In this document: piece by piece, positions 16,412 through 23,793 of the stretch | How the letters are laid out: every line of letters begins with the position of its first letter | How positions within the stretch are numbered: position 1 is the first letter of the stretch | Assembly (NCBI GenBank): GCA_964370715.1 | Contig: CAYJKJ010000024.1 | Span: 1 to 31,287, forward strand | DNA from: CAYJAY01 sp964370715 | GTDB taxonomy: Bacteria > Bacillota > Clostridia > Oscillospirales > Ruminococcaceae | Direction of reading: 5' to 3' | Length of the DNA: 31,287 bases | Position numbers and translations under genes: made by a program | Notes under the pieces: generated by a model | Told to the model about the DNA's origin: nothing | Seen by the model: the letters and a program-made list of their open reading frames with translations, nothing else | The model's database searches: none

Positions 16412-17293
16412 TTGCATCAGAAACGAAACGAACAAGCGACAAGAAAACGAAGAAAAAGAAAACTTTCCGCAAAGATTAAATTGTTTTTGGTTTTTTGCTT
16501 GGTGGTGGGGCTTTTTGTTTCGGCTCTTTTTATCTGTCAAACGTCTACGATATCGGTTGTCGGAAATGATTTATACACAAAACAGGAGATTATAAGCGCT
16601 TCTGAAATCGAAAAAGGCGACAATCTTATGTTTATTTTTTCGGAGAATTCAGAAACAAAGATATATTCTAAAATGCCATACATAGAGGAAGTAGCGGTTA
16701 AAAAGATATTTCCAAATCAAATTAAGATTGAACTTATCGAATCTAAAGATAACATCGTTGTTGTTTCGCAAAATCAAGATATAAGCGTTTCAAAAAAGAT
16801 GAAGGTTCTTTCGGTTAAGGAAAATATAGAAACAGAAGGGGTTGTGGTGTATGGCTTAAATCCCGAAAATGCTGTGGCAGGGGAACCACTTACAACTAAG
16901 GATCCCGAAAAGGTTAAATACCTTATCGATATATTTGAAATCTTAAGCAACAACAACGCATTAGATGAATTCACCGAAATAGACATAACCGATAAACTTA
17001 ACATAACGATTAGATATCAAGATAGGATAAATGTTTTTTTGGGAACTGCGGGAGAGCTTGAATATAAAATTCTTTTAGCCCTCGAAACGTTAACAAACAA
17101 CATTGAAACCGAAATCACAGGAAACCTCGATGCTTCGATTTCGGGACGAGCGTTTTTTAGCGAAACGTTTTACACACAACCAGAGCCGGTCGTTCCGCCG
17201 ACAACTGAAACACAACCGCAAGAGGGGGAACAACCTCAACAAGAGACTGAACAACCCGAAAACTCAGATATTTCTGATACAGAATTAGAGTAA
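16412..17293 (+). CDS. ftsQ: Cell division protein FtsQ/DivIB
   Basis: The 293-residue protein has a strongly basic N-terminus (RKRRKRKLSAKIK), a single membrane segment (about 24-42) and a POTRA domain starting at ISVVGNDLYTKQEII (about 47-61). This is the FtsQ/DivIB plan. The protein ends with an E/Q/P-rich tail of about 45 residues. FtsQ holds FtsL and FtsB/DivIC at the septum. The start is TTG 16412, with AAAGGA about 10 bases upstream; no ATG occurs until within the POTRA domain. It starts six bases after murG. The usual next gene ftsA is absent; ftsZ follows after a promoter. Confidence 0.9.
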   Translation: MHQKRNEQATRKRRKRKLSAKIKLFLVFCLVVGLFVSALFICQTSTISVVGNDLYTKQEIISASEIEKGDNLMFIFSENSETKIYSKMPYIEEVAVKKIFPNQIKIELIESKDNIVVVSQNQDISVSKKMKVLSVKENIETEGVVVYGLNPENAVAGEPLTTKDPEKVKYLIDIFEILSNNNALDEFTEIDITDKLNITIRYQDRINVFLGTAGELEYKILLALETLTNNIETEITGNLDASISGRAFFSETFYTQPEPVVPPTTETQPQEGEQPQQETEQPENSDISDTELE

Positions 17294-17330
17294 TATGAGT
17301 TATTATTAAAAAAGTTCAAGTTTTTTTTAA

Positions 17331-17356
17331 GGTTTTTCAACTAATTGTTGAAAACC
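17331..17356. promoter_or_regulatory. Inverted repeat overlapping the ftsZ -35 box
   Basis: GGTTTTTCAAC (17331-17341) is the inverted copy of GTTGAAAACC (17347-17356), with one extra T in the left arm and a 5-bp spacer. The right arm covers the -35 hexamer. It could be an operator. It could also be a weak terminator of the upstream operon, but no run of T follows. The T-rich stretch 17320-17328 before it forms no convincing hairpin. Confidence 0.5.
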
Positions 17357-17376
17357 TATTTTAAATATGTTATATT
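17348..17376 (+). promoter_or_regulatory. Promoter of ftsZ
   Basis: TTGAAA (17348-17353) and TATATT (17371-17376) are separated by 17 bp. The implied start is near 17383, giving a leader of about 36 nt before the TTG start. A second TATAAT (17391-17396) has no good -35 partner. Confidence 0.7.
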
Positions 17377-17418
17377 ATTACTTATAGAAGTATAATCTCT
17401 TATTAGGGGGGCTATTTT

Positions 17419-18507
17419 TTGAATTTCGCATTTGATAATGAATCTGCATTTGCTACTAGCATTAAGGTTATAGGTGTTGGTGGTGGTGGCGGAAATGCTG
17501 TTAACCGAATGATTGAATGTGGTATGCAGGGCGTTGAGTTTGTTGCAATGAATACCGACAGCCAAATTTTAAAATACAGTAAGGCTAACTACAAGCTACA
17601 GCTTGGGGATAAGCTAACAAAAGGAAAGGGCGCCGGTGGTGACCCTGATAAAGGCAAGCGTGCCGCCGAAGAAAGCCGAGAAGAGATAGCCGCAACGCTA
17701 AACGGAACCGACATGGTTTTTGTTACCGCCGGAATGGGCGGAGGAACAGGAACGGGAGCGGCTCCGGTTATTGCTGAGATTGCTAAAGATATGGGAATAC
17801 TAACGGTTGGCATCGTTACAAAGCCTTTCCACTTCGAGGGCAAAAAGAAGATGGAAACGGCGGAAAAAGGAATTGAAGAGCTAAAAAGAAATGTAGACTC
17901 GCTAGTAGTCGTTCCGAACGAGAGATTAAAAAATATCAGCACCGAAAAGATGACGCTAACAAATGCTTTCGAGATGGCAGACAACGTTTTAAGACAAGGC
18001 GTTCAAGCTATATCGGATCTTGTTAACGTTCCGGGTATAATCAACCTTGACTTTGCGGACGTGTTAGCGATCATGAAAGGCGCCGGCAACGCTCATATGG
18101 GTATCGGAAAAGGCTCGGGCAGAGACAAAGCCGAATCTGCGGCAATTTCTGCGATCTCAAGCCCGCTACTCGAAACGACAATCAATGGCGCAAGGGGAGT
18201 TATCATCAACATTACTTCATCGTCTGATGTCGACCTTCAAGCGGTTGAAAATGCAGCTTCGATGATCACCGAGGCGGCGGATAAAGATGCAAACATCATC
18301 TGGGGTATTGCGCTTAACGAATCTCTTAAAGATGAGTTGCTATTAACCGTTATCGCAACGGGATTTGACCAAGGACCGCTTTATTCTTCAAAAGAAAGCG
18401 AAGTGTCTGAGAAAAAGATCGAATCGTTTGACATAGATGATAGCGACGACAACGATTATCAATCGATTTTGGATATACTTAACAGCCGTCAGCTTCCAAA
18501 CGATTAA
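17419..18507 (+). CDS. ftsZ: Cell division GTPase FtsZ
   Basis: The 362-residue tubulin homologue has the N-terminal nucleotide loop GVGGGGGNAVNRM, the tubulin signature GGGTGTG (107-113) and the T7 synergy loop NLDFADVLAIMKGAG. The GTPase and C-terminal domains are complete. The tail after about residue 320 is short and acidic and ends ILDILNSRQLPND; the usual D-I-P-x-F-L peptide that binds FtsA, SepF and ZapA is not evident. The start is TTG 17419 with AGGGGG (17405-17411) upstream. FtsZ forms the Z-ring; it is transcribed from its own promoter and perhaps by read-through from ftsQ. Confidence 0.97.
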   Translation: MNFAFDNESAFATSIKVIGVGGGGGNAVNRMIECGMQGVEFVAMNTDSQILKYSKANYKLQLGDKLTKGKGAGGDPDKGKRAAEESREEIAATLNGTDMVFVTAGMGGGTGTGAAPVIAEIAKDMGILTVGIVTKPFHFEGKKKMETAEKGIEELKRNVDSLVVVPNERLKNISTEKMTLTNAFEMADNVLRQGVQAISDLVNVPGIINLDFADVLAIMKGAGNAHMGIGKGSGRDKAESAAISAISSPLLETTINGARGVIINITSSSDVDLQAVENAASMITEAADKDANIIWGIALNESLKDELLLTVIATGFDQGPLYSSKESEVSEKKIESFDIDDSDDNDYQSILDILNSRQLPND

Positions 18508-18561
18508 CACTATTACCGCAGATACAAATATTGTTAATAAGGAAAGGTAGGTAATAGAAAG

Positions 18562-19326
18562 ATGAAAAATGATGAAAAGATGTATCATATAGATCTTTCG
18601 ATAGATGATATCGAAGGCGCAAAGTATGCTATTATTCCGGGAGACCCCGGACGAGTTCCTAAAATAGCAAAATATCTAGACAACGCACGGCAACTAGCGT
18701 TTAACAGAGAATACAACAGCTATATTGGGGAACTTTCGGGTCAAAAGGTTTTGGTTGTCAGCACAGGAATTGGCGGGCCTTCTGCCGCTATTTGTGTTGA
18801 GGAACTAAAGATGATAGGGGTAGAAAATTTCATCCGTGTTGGAACCTGCGGAGGAATCAACACAAAAGTTGAAGCCGGCGATGTTGTTGTTGTAAACGGT
18901 TCTATTAGGTTTGAAGGGACTTCTAAAGAGTATATGCCGATTGAGTTTCCGGCGATCTCGGATTTTGACATAACAACAGCACTAAAACAAGCGGCTCAAA
19001 ACCTAGGATTTAGGCATCATGTTGGGGTTGTTCAATGCAAAGATAGCTTTTATGGGCAACACGCACCCGAAAGAATGCCGACCGAGCAAAATCTATTGTA
19101 TAAATGGGAAGCTTGGAAAAAAGGCGGAACACTAGCGTCTGAGATGGAATCGGCCGCTTTGTTTGTCGTTGCGGCAACGCTTGGGGTTAAAGCAGGAGCG
19201 GTTATGCATTGCGTTTGGAACCAAGAACGAGAAAAGCTGGGGCTTTCCGATAAAGAGGATCACGACACAGAAAAAGCAATAATGGTAACTATTGAAGCGG
19301 TTAAGCTTTTAATAGAAAGCGAATAG
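18562..19326 (+). CDS. udp: Uridine phosphorylase
   Basis: The 254-residue protein has the length and motifs of the nucleoside phosphorylase I family, closest to Udp: IPGDPGRVPKIA near the N-terminus (phosphate and ribose site), STGIGGPSAAICVEEL, RVGTCGGINTKVEAGD and EMESAALF (ribose-binding glutamate). It splits uridine with phosphate to uracil and ribose-1-phosphate in pyrimidine salvage. An in-frame ATG at 18580 is an alternative start. It lies between ftsZ and the giant coiled-coil gene with short gaps, an unusual place for a salvage gene. Related phosphorylases of other nucleosides remain possible. Confidence 0.88.
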   Translation: MKNDEKMYHIDLSIDDIEGAKYAIIPGDPGRVPKIAKYLDNARQLAFNREYNSYIGELSGQKVLVVSTGIGGPSAAICVEELKMIGVENFIRVGTCGGINTKVEAGDVVVVNGSIRFEGTSKEYMPIEFPAISDFDITTALKQAAQNLGFRHHVGVVQCKDSFYGQHAPERMPTEQNLLYKWEAWKKGGTLASEMESAALFVVAATLGVKAGAVMHCVWNQEREKLGLSDKEDHDTEKAIMVTIEAVKLLIESE

Positions 19327-19354
19327 ATAATGATTAGTAAAAGGAGGTGGCGTC

Positions 19355-22300
19355 ATGGATTATAACACAGAAACGAAATTTGAAACCGGAGCATTTACAA
19401 CAAGAAATCTCTTATCTAATTCTTCAAACGGCGGAGCGGATGCTTTTAAAACAGCAATGCTGGGGTTTGATAAAGAAGCAGTTTTGATGTATATCGATGA
19501 TCTATGTCATGATGCCGCAGAACAAGAACGAAAACTATATGAAATCATTTCGGATCTTGAAAAGAAAAACAAACGACTTTTAACCGAGATGAGCGATGTT
19601 AAAAACAACTACGACGCTTTGTCCTCCCAAGCAAACACAGGGGTGGATGCGGCGGCGTTTGAAGAGCGTGAACAACTTTTTCAACAAGCAATTAATATGC
19701 TTCAAGAAAAGGTTAATTCATTAACACATGAAGTTAATATAGCAAAACAATCTGCCGCCCAAAACTATCAAGGCGCAAACAACGGGGAGATTGAAAAATA
19801 TATAGCGGAGATAAACAGGCTTCAGGAAGCTATCTCAGCCGAAAGGATTTCGAGGGATCAAGCAGTAGCTAATCTTCAAGGTTTAAACGTTAAAGTTTCG
19901 CAACGGGATAGCCAGATTAACCGAATGCAAGCGCTTATACAACAAAAAGATCAAGCGGCAAACGACCTTAACGCAAGAATAGCTTCGCTTAACAGCGCTC
20001 TTACACAGCTGAGTGAAAAGCAATCCAACAATCCCGAGATGGCAAAACAAAATGCTTCGTTGCAAGCACAACTACAAGAATATAAAAAACGCTATGACGA
20101 ACTGGTTGCGAACTCTCAAAAGGTAGATGAAAATTCCAAGGCGTTGTTTGAAAGCAACGAACAACTTAAACAATCGGGTGTTGAGATTGGGCAAAAGCTT
20201 GCTAACTCTTTAAAGAAAAACGATGAATTAACTCTTTCGATTAACGCTCTTGAAGAGAACTATAAAATCTTAAAGCTCGAAAACGATGCTCTTAAAGGCA
20301 AGACCGAGAGCTTTGATAAATATGCTCAAGAAGTTAGCGAAAAAGCAACAAGGCTTGAGCAACAAAACGAAAACTTAAAGTCGGCTTATGAAAAAGCCGA
20401 AGAAACAGCAAAACAACTTGAAAATCAAACAATAGTTCTTAAAACGAGAAGTGAAGAACTTGAAAATCAGACAACTACGCTAAGTAGCGAAAACGAGAAT
20501 TTGAAATCTGCGTATCAAAAGGTAGAGGAAACGGCAAAACAGCTAGCGGATCAAACAACATCGCTAAGTAGCGAAAATGAGAACTTGAAATCCGCTTATC
20601 AAAAGGCAGAGGAAGCCGCAAAACAGCTAGCGGAACAAACAACATCGCTAAGTAGCGAAAACGAGAACTTGAAATCCGCTTATCAAAAGGCAGAGGAAAC
20701 CGCAAAACAACTAGCAGAACAAACAACATCGCTTAGTATGCAAAACGAGAGTTTAAAAACTGCCTATAGCGAAGTTGAAGAGATGGCGAAAAAGTTTCAA
20801 GAACATACATCGATGTTAAGCGTTGAAAATGAAAATTTGAAAAATGCTTATGAAGAAGTTGATATGTTGGCAAAAAAATTTGAAACGCAAAACATAACGC
20901 TTCAAACAAAGAGCGCCCAACTTGAAAGCCAAACAAATATACTAAGCAAAGAAAACGAAACGCTTAAAAATGCATATAGCGAAGCTGATACCGTTAAGAA
21001 AAAGCTTGAAACGCAATCGAGCTCTTTGTATCAAGAAAACACATCGCTAAAGAGCGCTCTCGATTCGGCGAAATCCGAGGCTGAAAACCTTAAAATCAAC
21101 ATCGAAACGATACGACGTGAAAACAACGATTTGATGGCGAATTCCTATAACATAATGCAACAGACGCTTCAACTCCAAGTTTCGGCAGATACCGCAAAAA
21201 GAGAAAGCGAAACTTTAAGGCTGAGCTATGATAACTTAAAAAATGAAAATGAAAAACTTGTTGAAGCGACGACGGAACTGCAAAAAACAGCTTCAACCGC
21301 ACAAAGCGAAAAAACCAACCTTATAAATGAACTAAACAACATCAAGAATGAACTCGCAGCGGCGTTGAACGAGCGTTCTGTCTTGCAGACTGAAAGATCT
21401 AATCTCCAGATTAATCTTGAAAAGCTTCAACAGGAATACAGCATTATTGTTGAACAAGCGAACGGGCTTTATAGCCAAGTTAACGAGCTTCAACAGCAGT
21501 GCAAAGAAATCACCGAAACGAAGCAAGCAGAAAACAACGATCTTAAACAACAACTGAACAGTATCACACAAAGCTATGAACAACTTAAAAATAGTTTTGA
21601 TGATCTTAAGGTTCAAGGCGAGCAACTTAAAGAGCAAAACACCAAGCTTTCAGAAGCTAACCAAATTATTTCCGAAAGAACAATCGAGCTAGAACAAGAA
21701 AAACAAACTCTAATCGAACAAAACTCTGTTGCTCTTCAAGACAATGAAAGATATATCGAAGCAAATAAACTTTTGTCTGAGCAAAAACAAAAGCTTGAAC
21801 AGGTTAACAAACAGATTACTAGCGAAAGACAAGCTCTCTTTGAAAGCAATGAACAACTGTCGAAAGAAAAACAAGCCGTTATCGAAACCAACGAGCATCT
21901 GTCTAAAGAAAGACAAACTCTTGTTGAAAGCAATGAACAGTTGTCGCAACAAAGACAAGCTCTTGCAGAAAACAATAATCAGCTACAACAAGAAAAACAA
22001 GCTCTTGCTGAAAGCAATGAACAGTTGTCTCAACAAAGACAAGCTCTTGTTGAAACCAACGAGCATCTTTCAAAAGAAAGACAAGCACTTTCGGAAAGCA
22101 ACGAGCAGTTGTCGCAAGAAAAACAAGCTGTTATTGAAAGCAATGAGAGGTTGTCACAAGAGAAACAAGCTCTTTCGGAAAGTAATGAGCAGTTGTCGCA
22201 AGAAAAACAACAAGCTGTTCAACAAAATCAAAAGCTTGAACAAGAGAATAAAAAGTTTGAAGATGAAAAACAAAAGCTTTTGGAAGAGATCGAAAACAGC

Positions 22301-23038
22301 CTTAACGAAAAGAAAAAACTTGAGGATAAAGAAAAAGATTGGCAAGAGTATCAAGCTAAAGTTTCGGAGTACATCAACGCTGTTACTGTTGAAAATCAAA
22401 AACTTAAACAACAACTCGAGGCTATGGCCAACGAAGTCGAGAGCATTAAAAGCAACGCCGGCAACGCTCAACAGATGGCTAACGATAGCCGCATGATGGC
22501 AACGGGTCTTGCAAACGAAAAAGGAAACCTTCTAGCGACGATTACAAGGCTACAGGGTGAAAACGAGAAATTCCTTTCGGCGTTGAACAAGTTGCAGGTT
22601 GAAAATAACAACATTAAAATGATGCTTTCCAACATCGACAACGAGAAAAACAACTATCAACAGATTGCTCTTAACCTTAAGCGACAGGTTGATGAACTGG
22701 GATCGCAAAACGCAAACATGAACAAAAGGATAGATCAACTTCAAGCGCAAAAACGAGATCAATCCCAAAAAATCAGTCATCCACCGTTGTTTGGAGATAC
22801 CGCAACGATAGCTGTTCCCAAAAAGACATCAAAACCTAATTCTTCAAGGAACACATCCCAAATCCCACGACAACAAGGAAATAACAAATCAAATCCATTA
22901 GCATCTTCGCAAAATTCAGGGCAAAGAAACCCGCAACAACCAAGACAAAATTCTAGCAGTCGCCCACCTATGCAACAACAGCCAAATCAAAACCAACCGA
23001 TAGCAAATAGGGGGAACTCTAACAGAATTGTGCAGTAG
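19355..23038 (+). CDS. Giant coiled-coil protein with DivIVA-like N-terminus
   Basis: The 1227-residue protein has a near-perfect ribosome site (AAGGAGGTGG). After about 25 disordered residues, AFKTAMLGFDKEAVLMYIDD (30-49) resembles the DivIVA N-terminal motif, a G-F/Y-D-x-x-x-V turn followed by a helix. Continuous coiled coil then runs to about residue 1140. Two repeat blocks are seen: units of 28 (sometimes 42) residues at 337-588 and ten 14-residue units at 822-961, all multiples of seven. The last 80 residues are rich in Q, N, P, S and basic, without a membrane segment. Position after ftsZ suggests a scaffold of division or polar growth, like Scy and FilP of Streptomyces (inference). I recognise no named family; SMC-like ATPases are excluded because no Walker motifs are present. 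Confidence 0.8.
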   Translation: MDYNTETKFETGAFTTRNLLSNSSNGGADAFKTAMLGFDKEAVLMYIDDLCHDAAEQERKLYEIISDLEKKNKRLLTEMSDVKNNYDALSSQANTGVDAAAFEEREQLFQQAINMLQEKVNSLTHEVNIAKQSAAQNYQGANNGEIEKYIAEINRLQEAISAERISRDQAVANLQGLNVKVSQRDSQINRMQALIQQKDQAANDLNARIASLNSALTQLSEKQSNNPEMAKQNASLQAQLQEYKKRYDELVANSQKVDENSKALFESNEQLKQSGVEIGQKLANSLKKNDELTLSINALEENYKILKLENDALKGKTESFDKYAQEVSEKATRLEQQNENLKSAYEKAEETAKQLENQTIVLKTRSEELENQTTTLSSENENLKSAYQKVEETAKQLADQTTSLSSENENLKSAYQKAEEAAKQLAEQTTSLSSENENLKSAYQKAEETAKQLAEQTTSLSMQNESLKTAYSEVEEMAKKFQEHTSMLSVENENLKNAYEEVDMLAKKFETQNITLQTKSAQLESQTNILSKENETLKNAYSEADTVKKKLETQSSSLYQENTSLKSALDSAKSEAENLKINIETIRRENNDLMANSYNIMQQTLQLQVSADTAKRESETLRLSYDNLKNENEKLVEATTELQKTASTAQSEKTNLINELNNIKNELAAALNERSVLQTERSNLQINLEKLQQEYSIIVEQANGLYSQVNELQQQCKEITETKQAENNDLKQQLNSITQSYEQLKNSFDDLKVQGEQLKEQNTKLSEANQIISERTIELEQEKQTLIEQNSVALQDNERYIEANKLLSEQKQKLEQVNKQITSERQALFESNEQLSKEKQAVIETNEHLSKERQTLVESNEQLSQQRQALAENNNQLQQEKQALAESNEQLSQQRQALVETNEHLSKERQALSESNEQLSQEKQAVIESNERLSQEKQALSESNEQLSQEKQQAVQQNQKLEQENKKFEDEKQKLLEEIENSLNEKKKLEDKEKDWQEYQAKVSEYINAVTVENQKLKQQLEAMANEVESIKSNAGNAQQMANDSRMMATGLANEKGNLLATITRLQGENEKFLSALNKLQVENNNIKMMLSNIDNEKNNYQQIALNLKRQVDELGSQNANMNKRIDQLQAQKRDQSQKISHPPLFGDTATIAVPKKTSKPNSSRNTSQIPRQQGNNKSNPLASSQNSGQRNPQQPRQNSSSRPPMQQQPNQNQPIANRGNSNRIVQ
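20363..21118 (+). repeat. In-frame 84-bp (28-residue) repeat block
   Basis: Eight units start with ENENLKSAY or a variant. Their lengths in residues are 42, 28, 28, 28, 28, 42, 28 and 28. Units 1 and 6 carry a 14-residue extension (RSEELENQTTTLSS and KSAQLESQTNILSK). Units at 20489, 20573 and 20657 differ at only a few bases, so the centre is a recent expansion, while outer units have diverged. Confidence 0.85.
21818..22237 (+). repeat. In-frame 42-bp (14-residue) repeat block
   Basis: Ten units follow the pattern S-K/Q-E-K/R-Q-A-L-x-E-S-N-E-Q-L, two heptads each. Some units carry ETNEHL in place of ESNEQL. The last unit is degenerate. Repetition keeps a spurious long open frame on the other plus-strand register. 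Confidence 0.85.
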
Positions 23039-23069
23039 TTGTGAAAAAACTTTTGTGAAACTAAGATAT

Positions 23070-23106
23070 AAAAGCTTAATTTTCAGTTTTGAAAATTAAG
23101 CTTTTT
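23070..23106 (+). terminator. Intrinsic terminator after the coiled-coil gene
   Basis: AAAAGCTTAATTTTC (23070-23084) pairs perfectly over 15 bp with GAAAATTAAGCTTTT (23091-23105) around a 6-nt loop, and the 3' arm ends in a T-run. The mirror A-run means it may also stop transcripts from the other strand. Confidence 0.88.
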
Positions 23107-23179
23107 GACTTGTTTGGCTGGTATTGGTTTATTTAGCAAGTTGGATTTCTTTCATTTATACCTATACCTCGCAAAAAAC

Positions 23180-23208
23180 ATGACAAAGCTCAACTAAAGT
23201 GGTATAAT
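23180..23208 (+). promoter_or_regulatory. Promoter of the lepB-rbgA-rnhB-yraN operon
   Basis: ATGACA (23180-23185) and TATAAT (23203-23208) are separated by 17 bp. The predicted start is near 23215, about 39 nt before the lepB ATG. Confidence 0.75.
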
Positions 23209-23253
23209 AAAAATACTTATGAATTTTATAAAGATTGGCGGAATTAAAGGTAT

Positions 23254-23793
23254 ATGAACAATAAAGCCCATAAAAGAAAAGTAGCTTTATTTGAATGGAT
23301 AGATTCGCTTATAATAGCGTTTATAATTATTCTTATATTGTTTGTGTTTGTTTTTAAATTTTACATCTCAATAGGGGTGTCGATGCTACCAACAATTAAT
23401 GATGGGGAAAGAGTTTTTGTTTGGAGTTTGCTATATCAACCCGACAACAAAGATATCATTATTATTGATGCGAGCGATGTTCCATCGATTAAGGATAGCA
23501 TAATAAAAAGAGTTGTAGCAACCGAGGGGCAGATTGTTAATATAGATGTTGTTTCGGGAAAGCTAACAGTCGATGGCGAGCCGTTTGAAGATCCGATAAA
23601 AAGCACGGTGTATAATCTAAGCGGTGACATGATTTTTCCGCAAACGGTTCCCAAAAACTCGGTTTTTGTTTTGGGAGACAACAGAGGAGCTTCGCATGAC
23701 AGCAGGTTTTCAGATATAGGTATGGTTGATGAAAGCTTAATTATAGGTAAAGCTATGTTTAAAATATCTCCAACCTTTGAGGTATTAAAATGA
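23254..23793 (+). CDS. lepB: Signal peptidase I
   Basis: The 179-residue S26 peptidase has one N-terminal membrane segment (about 15-40) and the length of Gram-positive Sip enzymes. The catalytic serine is S43 in GVSMLPT and the general-base lysine is K85 in IIKRVVA; GDNRGASHDSR (box E) follows. It cleaves signal peptides of exported proteins on the outer face of the membrane. AAAGG precedes the ATG. The stop overlaps the start of rbgA (ATGA), indicating translational coupling. Confidence 0.95.
   Translation: MNNKAHKRKVALFEWIDSLIIAFIIILILFVFVFKFYISIGVSMLPTINDGERVFVWSLLYQPDNKDIIIIDASDVPSIKDSIIKRVVATEGQIVNIDVVSGKLTVDGEPFEDPIKSTVYNLSGDMIFPQTVPKNSVFVLGDNRGASHDSRFSDIGMVDESLIIGKAMFKISPTFEVLK

Noticed and set aside
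20363..22237. Regular repeats that could be mistaken for a CRISPR array
   Set aside because: The repeats are in-frame coding units without unique spacers and no cas gene is present.
21729..22496. A 255-residue plus-strand frame inside the coiled-coil gene
   Set aside because: It is a shifted-frame shadow kept open by the 42-bp repeats (a multiple of three), is extremely lysine/asparagine/serine biased and has no ribosome site.
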